Assembly (NCBI RefSeq): GCF_002964575.1
Contig: NZ_POQQ01000058.1
Location: forward strand, 1-51,179
Reading direction: 5' to 3'
Length of the DNA stretch: 51,179 bases
Source of the DNA: Streptococcus suis
GTDB taxonomy: Bacteria > Bacillota > Bacilli > Lactobacillales > Streptococcaceae
Every line of letters begins with the position of its first letter. Positions within the stretch are counted from its first letter, which is position 1. Shown here in pieces: positions 6,274-14,580 of the stretch. The notes under the pieces were generated by a model. That model had not been told where the DNA came from. It saw nothing but the letters and a program-made list of their open reading frames with translations, and did not search any database. Both the position numbers and the translations under genes were made by a program.

Positions 6274-7155
6274 CTATTTTCGCTTGTATGTTTGTAGGAC
6301 TTTAGCAGTTGCTAATCGGATAAAGGTCAGATAGAAACCTGTCACACCAGCCATTTCCAGCAGGAGTTTCTGTAATTGTTCCCTGATAGATATGGTAGAT
6401 AGAGTATTTGTGCCGACTAGTAGAGGATAGTCTTCTTGGAAGGTAAATTGGAACTGATGTGCCAATAGAAGCAGCATGAACAGGATGAGAGCATAGATAG
6501 CAACTTGGAGGAGAAGAGCAAGTAAGGTCAGGCTAGTGGCATATTGACCAGGGGATAGTCCGTTGATAAAGAGGAGACCACGATGTTTAGAAAGGTCAGT
6601 CATGAGGAGCCAGACTATCAAAGAGCAGATGACAAGGGGGATGATATAGATACTGGTAGGAAGAAGTTGCAAGAAGGTCATATAAAAGTCCTTGGGAGCA
6701 GTAGAGTAGTGAAAAGTAAGAGCTTGCTCTAGAACGTTTTTATTGACTGTGATACGTTCTGCCAGTTCGCTGTTCGTAAAATGGTTGATATTATGCCCCT
6801 TTGCCTCCCAGTTTTGCAAGGTCTGGTAGAGCTCTAACTCCGTTTCCAAGACCTCCTGACTTTTTCCTTGGATATGTTCCTTTTCTAAGTAGGTGGTCGT
6901 CAGTTCCAAGAGTTTTTTATAATAATCCATGCTTTCCTGGTCTAAGGCTTGGGCTTCCTTATCGTCAGCATACAAGAAGGTTTCAGCTTCTTTTTTGACT
7001 TGTATGATACGGGTTCGGTCCTCAAAGCGCAAGTTTTCGGCCTCTAGAACATTCCGATAGGACAGAGCAAGCGGGATAAGAGCCACAGCAGTCATGAGGG
7101 CTAGAAAAATAGCATTGCGTTTCAGTCGTAGAATGAAAAGGGACAATAGATTCAT
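6274..7155 (-). CDS. ABC-2 type permease subunit (293 aa)
   Basis: Third gene of a three-gene exporter operon. One N-terminal helix (about 13-33), a long hydrophilic, Glu/Lys-rich stretch (about 36-165) predicted outside, then three or four C-terminal helices (about 170-190, 208-232, 270-288). The layout resembles the two larger-loop membrane subunits of ABC-2 exporters used for peptide export or bacteriocin resistance. ATG at 7155 has GGGAGG seven bases upstream; an upstream TTG is too close to that site. The substrate is unknown. It probably pairs with the 405-residue permease encoded first in the operon. Confidence 0.7.
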   Translation of the reverse strand: MNLLSLFILRLKRNAIFLALMTAVALIPLALSYRNVLEAENLRFEDRTRIIQVKKEAETFLYADDKEAQALDQESMDYYKKLLELTTTYLEKEHIQGKSQEVLETELELYQTLQNWEAKGHNINHFTNSELAERITVNKNVLEQALTFHYSTAPKDFYMTFLQLLPTSIYIIPLVICSLIVWLLMTDLSKHRGLLFINGLSPGQYATSLTLLALLLQVAIYALILFMLLLLAHQFQFTFQEDYPLLVGTNTLSTISIREQLQKLLLEMAGVTGFYLTFIRLATAKVLQTYKRK

Positions 7156-7167
7156 GGTCAAGCCTCC

Positions 7168-8028
7168 CTATTCAAATAGTTCTTTATAGATTTCTTCGGA
7201 CTGGTGCTCCTGAATGCTAATATCTAGAATTTCCACCTGACACGCCATGACTTGGTCTAGGTAGAAATGCAGACTGTGAACACTGGTGTCTAGCTGAATG
7301 CTATCATTGGCCAAAGTCAGTCCCTTCATTTGCCCAAGTTTCTGATACACTGTCTGATTGTCACTAGTCTGAATGGCATATTGTCGCCCAACCTGTTCCA
7401 GTTTCCACTCAATGATTTTTCCCTGTTTAAGAAAGAGCAGTTGGTCGGTTAGTTGGTCCACCTCGTTTAATTGGTGGGAAGACACGATAATGGTTGAACC
7501 ATTTTTGGCTAGTTTCTGGAGCAATTTTCTGGTCTGGATGTAGCTGGTCGGGTCCAAGCCGTTCAAGGGTTCATCCAAGAGCATGACCTGGGGCTTGTTC
7601 ATAATACCGATTGCCAGCAGGAGATGTTGTTTCATCCCCAGTGAATAATTTTTGACAGGAATGTTCACGTAATCACGGATGCCGATTTCTTGGATGACTT
7701 CCTCAATCCGCTCTTTGGGTAACCCTTGGATAGTTTGGACCAATCGCAAGTGTTCCAGTCCAGTCAATTCAGGGTAGAGGACACGGTTGTCCTGCAGGTA
7801 GGAAAAGGTTTGGTAGACATTTGGATTATCGTGCTTCTTGCCGTTTATAGAAATCTCTCCCGAATCAAAGGTTTGCAGGTTGGCAATGCAGTCTAGGAGG
7901 GTTGTCTTTCCAGAACCGTTTGGTCCAATCAAGGCCCAGATTCCAGGTTCCACCAGTTCTAGGTTTAGCTGGTCTAGTATTTTCTTTTTTCCGTAGGATT
8001 TGCACAAATTGTGAATGGATAATCGCAT
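7168..8028 (-). CDS. ABC transporter ATP-binding protein (286 aa)
   Basis: Energises the two flanking membrane subunits. Walker A GPNGSGKTT, Q-loop SYLQD, signature SLGMKQ (a degenerate LSGG-Q, common in ABC-2 ATPases), Walker B VMLLDEPLNGLD, switch HQ within SSHQ. About 80 residues follow the core domain and carry no recognised fold. It starts two bases after the stop of the upstream permease and ends 12 bases before the downstream one, so the operon is tight. The subfamily is that of antimicrobial-peptide or multidrug ABC-2 systems; no substrate can be read. Confidence 0.88.
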   Translation of the reverse strand: MRLSIHNLCKSYGKKKILDQLNLELVEPGIWALIGPNGSGKTTLLDCIANLQTFDSGEISINGKKHDNPNVYQTFSYLQDNRVLYPELTGLEHLRLVQTIQGLPKERIEEVIQEIGIRDYVNIPVKNYSLGMKQHLLLAIGIMNKPQVMLLDEPLNGLDPTSYIQTRKLLQKLAKNGSTIIVSSHQLNEVDQLTDQLLFLKQGKIIEWKLEQVGRQYAIQTSDNQTVYQKLGQMKGLTLANDSIQLDTSVHSLHFYLDQVMACQVEILDISIQEHQSEEIYKELFE

Positions 8029-8030
8029 GG

Positions 8031-9248
8031 TTAGACCTCACTTTTTCTTGTCAGGAGATAGAATTGCAGGATATAGATGAGCAGGTTACTGATGAGAAGA
8101 ACCGTAAAGACTTTTGGAATGCTGTATCCTGTTAATTGTTGGTAGATGATAGCACTTCCGTCCGCCAGATTGCCTGCGTTCCAAAGGCTGAATGGATTGA
8201 AGATATGGGGAAAGAAGTTGGCAGAGATGAGAAGTCCCAGTGTGACAACCAGTCCAGCCAGTCCATTTTTTAAGACTCTAGCCAAGGTCTGTGCCACTCC
8301 CAGCAAAAATAGCAGGTAGAGATAGTGCATGCCACAGGCCAGCAAGATGACCTGGTAAATAGGTTTGATAGCTGTTTGGATTAGACTGAAATCAATTCCC
8401 TTACTGCTATAGGTGGTGACGGGATAAATCCAGCTACTATTGCCATTTAGCAAAAAAGCGATGAGCAAATGGCTCAGATAGAGGGTTAGAAAGAGGGCAG
8501 TATAGAGTGTTAGGAAGGCTAGGTATTTATTGGTTGTAATTCGGATTCTAGTCAGCCCTAGGGTCTGTAAAAGGCGAATCTGCCGGCTAGTTCCCTGCTG
8601 GTCTTTGATGAAAAAATTGGTGAAAGTTAAGAGAAAGAGAGGAAGGGTGATGACCAGGCCTAGCTGTTTTTGACCCTGCCAGATTTCATGACTGGTTCCC
8701 TTTAAGGCCTGCTGGCCCAGGCTCTTGACGATTTCTCTATCTGTTGGTGTTTGGGGATTCTCAAAGGCTGTTAGGTAAAGCTCAGTTGGAAAGGCTGAGG
8801 GTATCTCCTTTTCAAGCAGATACTTGGACATCAAGAAGGTATTTTCGATGGTTTGTGGGGTAAAATCATAGCTTTGGTAGGAAAGGCTGATGTATTGACC
8901 ATCCTTCTGATAGTGCTGGATATTTTTCTCATAAAAATAGGTCCAGTCCTCCTTCTTGACCGCCTCAATCTCCTTTTGGTAGTTGGCAATATAGTCTATA
9001 AAGAAGTCCTTTTCAGCCTGATAATCTTCTTGGCTGAGGGCTTGATTCTGATACTGTGTTTCTAAATCTTGTATGATATTTTCAAATTTTTGAATGTATT
9101 GTTCATGGTTCTGGATGACCTTTAATTTGGCCTGGCGATTGTGGTAGCCAGCTAGAAAGGAAGTAGACAGGATAGTCATCAGCATGACCAAGATAGCGAA
9201 CAAGTTTTTCTTGCTACGGAAAAATAGCTTTCCTTCAATTTGAAACAT
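8031..9248 (-). CDS. ABC-2 type permease (405 aa)
   Basis: First gene of the minus-strand operon. An N-terminal helix (about 12-33), a large external segment with coiled-coil-like Gln/Glu/Lys sequence (about 36-190), then five or six helices in the C-terminal half (LGLVITLPLFLLTF, YLAFLTLYTALFLTLYL, VILLACGMHYLYLLFL, LAGLVVTLGLLI, VLLISNLLIYILQFYLL). ATG at 9248 follows GGAGGT. Organisation equals that of the 293-residue permease at the operon's end, suggesting a heterodimeric membrane part. Function beyond export is not visible. Confidence 0.75.
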   Translation of the reverse strand: MFQIEGKLFFRSKKNLFAILVMLMTILSTSFLAGYHNRQAKLKVIQNHEQYIQKFENIIQDLETQYQNQALSQEDYQAEKDFFIDYIANYQKEIEAVKKEDWTYFYEKNIQHYQKDGQYISLSYQSYDFTPQTIENTFLMSKYLLEKEIPSAFPTELYLTAFENPQTPTDREIVKSLGQQALKGTSHEIWQGQKQLGLVITLPLFLLTFTNFFIKDQQGTSRQIRLLQTLGLTRIRITTNKYLAFLTLYTALFLTLYLSHLLIAFLLNGNSSWIYPVTTYSSKGIDFSLIQTAIKPIYQVILLACGMHYLYLLFLLGVAQTLARVLKNGLAGLVVTLGLLISANFFPHIFNPFSLWNAGNLADGSAIIYQQLTGYSIPKVFTVLLISNLLIYILQFYLLTRKSEV

Positions 9249-9307
9249 AGATACCTCCAGGGGAGAAATGGTGAAGGGATAGATGAATAAATGTGTTATT
9301 ATCTATA

Positions 9308-9336
9308 ATTATAATGTTAACATAAATATAAATCAA
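9308..9336 (-). promoter_or_regulatory. promoter of the ABC-2 operon
   Basis: On the minus strand TTGATT (9336-9331), 17 bases, and a perfect TATAAT (9313-9308), about 60 bases before the first gene. It is back to back with the plus-strand promoter at 9354-9382, so the 163-base gap is a divergent control region. Confidence 0.8.
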
Positions 9337-9353
9337 GAGATTGCACAAACAAC

Positions 9354-9382
9354 TTGAATATCTTTGTCTAATTTGATATACT
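9354..9382 (+). promoter_or_regulatory. promoter of the 111-residue gene
   Basis: TTGAAT (9354-9359), a 17-base spacer and TATACT (9377-9382), 29 bases before the ATG at 9412. Confidence 0.75.
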
Positions 9383-9411
9383 AAATCCATCAAAAACAAG
9401 GAGGGTCTTTT

Positions 9412-9747
9412 ATGGAAAAGACACAGATTATTCAAGACGTTTTGGCCCTCATTCAAGACTTGAATCGGGCCTTCCAAGCAGATAAGCGGGGGACAGCTGA
9501 TGAACAGCGATTGCAACATAATCTGATAGAGACGACACGCATATTGTCGGAGGCTGAGTCTGTCACCAATACAGAACTGATTGCGATTGAGAAATTCTAC
9601 CGTTCGACCAGTTTTTTGGTTGGACTAGGCGACCTGCGATTGAGTGAAACCAGCAGGCAGGCTTGGCGGTCCTTTGATCGCTATTACTACCAAACCATCA
9701 GAGAAGAACTCAAACTCTATGGCGGCTCTGCTATTGCCCAAGTGTAA
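9412..9747 (+). CDS. small helical cytoplasmic protein, unknown function (111 aa)
   Basis: Predicted all-helical, charged, without membrane helices or signal (helix 1 about 4-24, helix 2 about 30-48, helix 3 about 52-72, helix 4 about 80-102). Size and helix-bundle character recall small bacteriocin-immunity proteins of the enterocin A type, but I see no signature that proves it. It has its own promoter and AAGGAGG site and is divergent from the ABC-2 exporter operon, with which it may be functionally linked. Followed by an interspersed repeat. Confidence 0.6.
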   Translation: MEKTQIIQDVLALIQDLNRAFQADKRGTADEQRLQHNLIETTRILSEAESVTNTELIAIEKFYRSTSFLVGLGDLRLSETSRQAWRSFDRYYYQTIREELKLYGGSAIAQV

Positions 9748-9757
9748 TAGATGTTAA

Positions 9758-9933
9758 GGGAGTGGGACAAAAATCGGTAACCCGCAGGGTTCGATGAGTC
9801 GTTAGCCCACCCCCGCACAGTTGAGTAGGGCTGTAAAAGCTGATAAAATCAGCTAATTAGAGCCCACTCAACCACTGCATCAAGTTTAACTATTGAAAAA
9901 AACTAAGGAGGCCAGGACTTTTGTCCCAGCCTC
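9758..9933. repeat. 176-bp interspersed repeat with terminal inverted repeats
   Basis: Ends are GGGAGTGGGACAAAAATC (9758-9775) and, reversed, GAGGCTGGGACAAAAGTC (9916-9933). The interior folds on itself: GTTGAGTAGGGCT pairs approximately with the reverse complement of AGCCCACTCAAC, and AGCTGATaAAATCAGCT is a small palindrome. No ORF is inside. A related end (GAGGCTGGGCAAAAAC) recurs near 51046, so it is an element family in this genome. Its right edge is eight bases from the TATAAT of the next gene. Confidence 0.7.
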
Positions 9934-9946
9934 TTTATGTTATAAT
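9918..9946 (+). promoter_or_regulatory. promoter of the MacB-type operon at the repeat edge
   Basis: An extended -10 TGTTATAAT (TATAAT 9941-9946) lies 26 bases before the ATG at 9972. The -35 position falls inside the right terminal repeat of the preceding element (CTTTTG, 9918-9923, 17-base spacer). The element may therefore supply part of this promoter. Confidence 0.6.
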
Positions 9947-9971
9947 ATTACTAAGAAAAGCGAGGTGTACC

Positions 9972-10673
9972 ATGTCCTATATCCAAGTAATCAATTTGTC
10001 AAAATACTACCAAATGGGGGATGCAACCATTGTGGCCAATGACAGCGTGTCCTTTGAGATTGAACAGGGGGAGCTGGTCATCATTTTGGGTTCGTCTGGT
10101 GCAGGCAAATCCACCCTTCTCAACATTTTAGGAGGCATGGATAGCAATGATGAGGGGGAAGTTTGGATTGACGGTGTGGATATCTCCAAGCTGTCCAGTC
10201 ATGAACTGACCAACTATCGTAGAGATGATGTAGGCTTTGTCTTTCAATTTTATAACTTGGTTGCCAATCTGACCGCTAAGGAAAATGTGGAACTGGCAGC
10301 AGAAATCGTCAAGGATGCCTTGGATGCCGAGGAGGTCTTGGAAGAGGTCGGACTTGGCCATCGTATCAATAATTTCCCTGCTCAGCTTTCAGGTGGTGAG
10401 CAGCAACGGGTGGCCATTGCCCGTGCGGTTGCCAAAAAGCCTAAAATTTTGCTTTGCGATGAACCAACTGGCGCTCTGGACTACCAAACAGGTAAGCAGG
10501 TCTTGCAAATCCTGCAAAATATGTCCCGCACACAAGGGGCAACGGTAATTATCGTGACCCACAATAGCTCTCTGGCTCCTATTGCAGATAGGGTCATTCG
10601 GATGCGGGATGCCCGTGTGCATTCAGTTGAGCTGAATGCAGAACCGCAGGATATTGCTAGTCTAGAATATTAG
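9972..10673 (+). CDS. MacB/LolD-type ABC ATPase (233 aa)
   Basis: Cytoplasmic ATPase partner of the FtsX-like permease that follows. Walker [11 protein letters not shown]-loop VFQFYNL, signature [14 protein letters not shown], Walker [14 protein letters not shown]-loop THN: all typical of the MacB/LolD (type VII, mechanotransmission) family. ATG at 9972 follows GAGGTG; an in-frame ATG at 9921 would start inside the repeat and is rejected. The stop is 8 bases before the permease ATG. Such pairs act on periplasmic or cell-surface substrates instead of moving solutes through a pore. Confidence 0.9.
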   Translation: MSYIQVINLSKYYQMGDATIVANDSVSFEIEQGELVIILGSSGAGKSTLLNILGGMDSNDEGEVWIDGVDISKLSSHELTNYRRDDVGFVFQFYNLVANLTAKENVELAAEIVKDALDAEEVLEEVGLGHRINNFPAQLSGGEQQRVAIARAVAKKPKILLCDEPTGALDYQTGKQVLQILQNMSRTQGATVIIVTHNSSLAPIADRVIRMRDARVHSVELNAEPQDIASLEY

Positions 10674-10681
10674 TGGGTGAT

Positions 10682-13600
10682 ATGATGAAAAAGAAAATCT
10701 ACTGGAAGGATATGAGGCAATCTCTGCTTTCTTCCAAGGGGCGTTTTTTGTCCATCTTTAGCCTGATGATGCTAGGAGCTCTAGCTTTGACAGGTCTGAA
10801 AGTAACAGCTCCCAATATGGAAAAAACTGCCCAATCCTTTGTTGCCGACCATAGGACAATGGATTTGGCTGTCATTTCAGGTCTGGGAATCAGTCAGGCT
10901 GACCTGGATGAATTGGCATCCATTAAAGGTGTGACAGTAGAGGCTGGCCATTTTAAGGATGTAGTAGACAAGAAAAATCAGACTGCCATTCGGCTATTTT
11001 CAGCGCCAAAATCTATTTCCACCTATAAATTATTAGAAGGTAAACTCCCTAGCAAGAAGGACCAGATAGCACTCTCTCCCTCCCTACAAGCAAGTTACAA
11101 AATGGGTGACACCTTTCAGGTGACTGAGCCAAATAAGGATGGGACTATTCTGACGCAAACCACCTTTACAGTTGTTGGTTTTGTGGCTTCTGCAGAAATC
11201 TGGGACAATGAAACCATGGGACTGGCCACAAGTGGTAATGGACAACTGGCTGGCTATGGGGTGGTGAGCAAGGACAGCTTCCAATCAGAAGCCTACACAA
11301 TCGCTCGGCTTGCTTATGATGATTTGAAAGACCTGCCCTATTCTAGTCAAGCCTACCAAGACAAACTAGATGACCATCAAGAAGCATTAGAAACCTTATT
11401 AGCAAACAACGATGAACAACGGTTGGAAACCATTCAAGCAGAAGGGCAAACGGAGATTGCTAAGGGGGAAGAAGATATTGCTCAGGCTCAATCTCAGCTG
11501 GATCAAGCAGCAGAAGACCTGGCGACTGGTCAGGAACAAGTCGCAAGTGGTCGCAGTGAGTTTGCGCGTGGCAGGGCTAAATTGGTTCAGTCAGAGATGG
11601 AATTGCGGACTGCCCAGGCCCAGTTGTTGCAAACCAAGTTTCAATTGGAAGAAAGCAAGAAAGAATTGGACAGCCAGAAGGCTAAACTGGACCAAACAAA
11701 ATCCTTTTTGGACGGAAGTCATACCGAACTGCTTCAAAGGGCGCAACAATTGGAGAGCGCAAAACAAGAACTAGATATGCAGAATACACAACTCAGTCAA
11801 ACCGCTTCAGAAATATCAACCGGTCGTTCCAATTGGTACCAAGGACAAGAAGCACTCAACCAGCAAATTGAAAGTCAGGTTCAGGCTGGACAGACCTTAT
11901 CTGACTATCCAGATTTATTGTCTAGGCAGGAAGCCTTGGATACTGAAAAAGCTCGTCTAGACCAACTTGAAGCTGACTATGAGCAAGCTCACCAATCCTA
12001 TATCAATAACTATGACTACTACCAATCCAAGGTTATAGAATATGAAACTAGTTTAGCTGATTATCAAACCTGGAACCAGGAATACCAAACTGGACTAGCT
12101 CAGTACCAAGCTGGTTTTGCTCAATATGAGCAAGGACTTGCGGCCTATCATAAGGGTGTTTCTGATTACGAATGGGGTGTCAGTCAATTGGAATCTTCTG
12201 ACTTGAAACTTCGTCAAGAGGAACTCCGCTTGGAGCAGGCTGATGAAGAACTGTCCCAGGCTCAAAGTCAATTGACAGAAAAACAGGCAGAAGCCAATCA
12301 AGAAATAGGTCAAGCCAAAACAGAGCTTGCCCAGGCCAAGTCCGACCTGAGCAAGTTGGAAAAATCTCCCTATCAGATTTACACCAGGTCCAGCCTACCA
12401 GGTGGGGATGGCTACACGACCTATAGCAATGCGACCAAGTCCATCGCGGCCGTAGGCAATGTTTTCCCGGTAGTTCTCTACTTAGTCGCTGCTCTAGTCA
12501 CCTTTACCACCATGGCTCGTTTTGTCGATGAAGAGCGGACCCAGTCAGGCATTTTCAAGGCCCTTGGCTATACCAATAGGCAAATCATGGCCAAATTCAT
12601 TTTGTATGGACTAGCAGCTGGCCTAGTTGGTACTCTTGTCGGCATTCTTGCTGGAAATCTTGTCCTATCACCTATCATTTCGAGCATTATCACGCAGACG
12701 ACGGTCATCGGGTCTGCCCAGCTTCATTTTTATCCACTTTGGACAGGTCTGGCCCTCTTGCTTTCTCTGATTTCATCCGTCCTCCCTGCCTATCTGGTAG
12801 CTCGGAGAGAATTGACAGAGAAGCCTGCCCAGCTCCTCCTTCCAAAACCTCCCGCTGCTGGCTCCAGTATTTGGCTGGAAAAATGGTCAGCCATCTGGTC
12901 CCGCTTGAGCTTTACCCACAAGGTGACTGCCCGCAATATCTTCCGCTACAAGCTCCGCATGCTCATGACCATCTTTGGTGTGGCAGGGACAGTCGCCCTC
13001 CTCTTTGGCGGTCTAGGCATTCGTTCCTCTATCTCAGGGGTTGTTCAACGGCAGTTTGGGGAGCTGATCCATTATGATATGTTGGTAGTGGAAAATAGCA
13101 GAGCAGAGGAGCAGGACTTAGACAAATTAACAGACTTTCTCCAGTCAAATCAAGTTGGTCAATCCTTGCCAGTGGCTTTTGAACAACTCCGTCAAACAGT
13201 GGAGACAAATGGGCAAAGAAAGAATGTATCAATCAGCCTCTTTATTTCAGACCGTCAGGATCTAGGAAATCTAGTCAGTCTTGAAACGTCATCTGGTCAG
13301 CCTATTCAACTGAGTGGCAGGGGTATTGTCCTCACGGAAAAACTCGCAGCTATCTACGATGTGACAGTCGGAGACAAGCTATCGCTGACCTTGGAGGATA
13401 AGGAAGTTCAGGTCAGGGTTGCTGCTGTGGCGGATATGTATGCAGGACACTTTATCTATATGACTAGAGGCTATTATGAGCAAGTGACGGGCAAGCAAAA
13501 GACTGCAAATGCCTATCTGGTGCAGTTAAAAAATGACCAGACCAGCCATGTTCAAACGATTTCTAGCCAGTTATTAGCCATGCCAGCAGTCAGAAGTCTG

Positions 13601-14050
13601 GTGCAAAATACCTCCCTCATGTCCATGCTGACCACTATTGCAGGCTCACTACAGACCATTATGACTATCTTGGTGGTCCTGTCTATCCTGCTCGGTCTGG
13701 TTATCCTCTACAACCTGACCATTATCAATATGTCAGAACGGATTCGAGAACTTTCGACCATAAAAGTTCTGGGCTTTCATAATAAGGAAGTGACCCTCTA
13801 TATTTATCGGGAAACTATTGTCCTTTCCTTGATTGGTATGGGGGTTGGACTGATTGGAGGAATCTACCTTCACAAGATTCTTCTTGCCATGATTGGTTCG
13901 GATAGCATTCGTTTCAATCCAGCAGTCGGTCTGGAAGTTTATGCCATTCCAGTGATAGCTATTGTTGGTATTTTGGCAGCCCTTGGCATCTATGTCAACC
14001 ATCATCTAAGAAAGGTGGATATGCTAGAAGCACTCAAGTCTAACGAATAG
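10682..14050 (+). CDS. large FtsX-like ABC permease with extracellular coiled coil (1122 aa)
   Basis: Membrane half of a MacB-type transporter. Helix 1 at about residues 18-40; external part with a MacB-like fold (about 45-220); a very long Gln/Ala/Glu/Leu heptad stretch (about 230-565) predicted as antiparallel coiled coil with a Tyr/Gln-rich turn (YNNYDYYQSKVIEYETSLADY region); then FtsX domain 1 with three helices (about 590-720), helix 5 (about 770-790), a second external domain, and FtsX domain 2 (about 985-1115). GTG at 10673 and ATG at 10682 and 10685 are possible starts; none has a strong site. Coiled-coil permeases of this kind are found in Firmicutes; by analogy with FtsEX one could imagine activation of cell-wall enzymes, but no substrate is visible. 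Confidence 0.85.
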   Translation: MMKKKIYWKDMRQSLLSSKGRFLSIFSLMMLGALALTGLKVTAPNMEKTAQSFVADHRTMDLAVISGLGISQADLDELASIKGVTVEAGHFKDVVDKKNQTAIRLFSAPKSISTYKLLEGKLPSKKDQIALSPSLQASYKMGDTFQVTEPNKDGTILTQTTFTVVGFVASAEIWDNETMGLATSGNGQLAGYGVVSKDSFQSEAYTIARLAYDDLKDLPYSSQAYQDKLDDHQEALETLLANNDEQRLETIQAEGQTEIAKGEEDIAQAQSQLDQAAEDLATGQEQVASGRSEFARGRAKLVQSEMELRTAQAQLLQTKFQLEESKKELDSQKAKLDQTKSFLDGSHTELLQRAQQLESAKQELDMQNTQLSQTASEISTGRSNWYQGQEALNQQIESQVQAGQTLSDYPDLLSRQEALDTEKARLDQLEADYEQAHQSYINNYDYYQSKVIEYETSLADYQTWNQEYQTGLAQYQAGFAQYEQGLAAYHKGVSDYEWGVSQLESSDLKLRQEELRLEQADEELSQAQSQLTEKQAEANQEIGQAKTELAQAKSDLSKLEKSPYQIYTRSSLPGGDGYTTYSNATKSIAAVGNVFPVVLYLVAALVTFTTMARFVDEERTQSGIFKALGYTNRQIMAKFILYGLAAGLVGTLVGILAGNLVLSPIISSIITQTTVIGSAQLHFYPLWTGLALLLSLISSVLPAYLVARRELTEKPAQLLLPKPPAAGSSIWLEKWSAIWSRLSFTHKVTARNIFRYKLRMLMTIFGVAGTVALLFGGLGIRSSISGVVQRQFGELIHYDMLVVENSRAEEQDLDKLTDFLQSNQVGQSLPVAFEQLRQTVETNGQRKNVSISLFISDRQDLGNLVSLETSSGQPIQLSGRGIVLTEKLAAIYDVTVGDKLSLTLEDKEVQVRVAAVADMYAGHFIYMTRGYYEQVTGKQKTANAYLVQLKNDQTSHVQTISSQLLAMPAVRSLVQNTSLMSMLTTIAGSLQTIMTILVVLSILLGLVILYNLTIINMSERIRELSTIKVLGFHNKEVTLYIYRETIVLSLIGMGVGLIGGIYLHKILLAMIGSDSIRFNPAVGLEVYAIPVIAIVGILAALGIYVNHHLRKVDMLEALKSNE

Positions 14051-14060
14051 AAAGGACAAA

Positions 14061-14507
14061 ATGAAAAATAATACACTATTTACACTATTGAACACTATAT
14101 TGATGATACTGTATTATGTATCCTATGTTTTAGTCCTTTTTGCTTTTTTAGAGTGGGAAGGGAGAATGATAGCGTTTATCACGATAGTATTATTTGGAAT
14201 TCCCTTGATTGCATTTTTTCTACCCTTTGTTGGAGGGGTGATGTTTTCTACAAAAAAATGGATTATCCTCTGCCTTTCTTATTTATCAGCTTGTCCAGCA
14301 GTTTATTTTCTCCAAGTTGCTCTGGCAGACGGTCTTCCTCTGAGAGGGCGAACGGATTTTACTGGAGATACCCACGCCTTGCCTCTTTACATTACCTATC
14401 ATGTCATCGGGTCAATTATTCTCTTTTTAGTAGTGGCGACGATTTCATTTCTTTTCAATGCAGCACGACTGTGGCATGAAAGACGAGAAAATTCTATCAA
14501 AGAGTAG
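14061..14507 (+). CDS. four-helix membrane protein, unknown function (148 aa)
   Basis: Hydrophobic segments at about residues 8-30, 36-58, 67-88 and 110-135, with a short basic tail. No family recognised. Starts ten bases after the permease stop with AAAGGA upstream, so it is likely the last gene of that operon. Its stop codon lies inside the following terminator stem. Confidence 0.65.
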   Translation: MKNNTLFTLLNTILMILYYVSYVLVLFAFLEWEGRMIAFITIVLFGIPLIAFFLPFVGGVMFSTKKWIILCLSYLSACPAVYFLQVALADGLPLRGRTDFTGDTHALPLYITYHVIGSIILFLVVATISFLFNAARLWHERRENSIKE

Positions 14508-14527
14508 GAAATTTCCTGCTCTTTTTT
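14501..14527 (+). terminator. terminator between the membrane-protein operon and polA
   Basis: AGAGTAGGAAA pairs with TTTCCTGCTCT (one G-U) and a run of T follows. The stem includes the stop codon (14505-14507). It separates polA from upstream transcription. Confidence 0.85.
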
Positions 14528-14565
14528 CATTCCCAATACTCTCGGATACCAAAACAGATAAAGCA

Positions 14566-14574
14566 TGCTATAAT
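14566..14574 (+). promoter_or_regulatory. extended -10 promoter immediately before polA
   Basis: TGC-TATAAT (TATAAT at 14569-14574). The polA ATG begins seven bases after it, exactly where transcription would be expected to start. There is no good -35 and no Shine-Dalgarno in the gap. Confidence 0.65.
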
Positions 14575-14580
14575 AGAGTC

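Noticed and set aside
11412..11774. 120-codon ORF in another frame inside the FtsX-like permease
   Set aside because: A shadow produced by the repetitive coiled-coil codons; no start site of its own.
14458..14580. 41-residue N-terminal extension of PolA
   Set aside because: Runs through the terminator and promoter; the family N-terminus begins at 14581.
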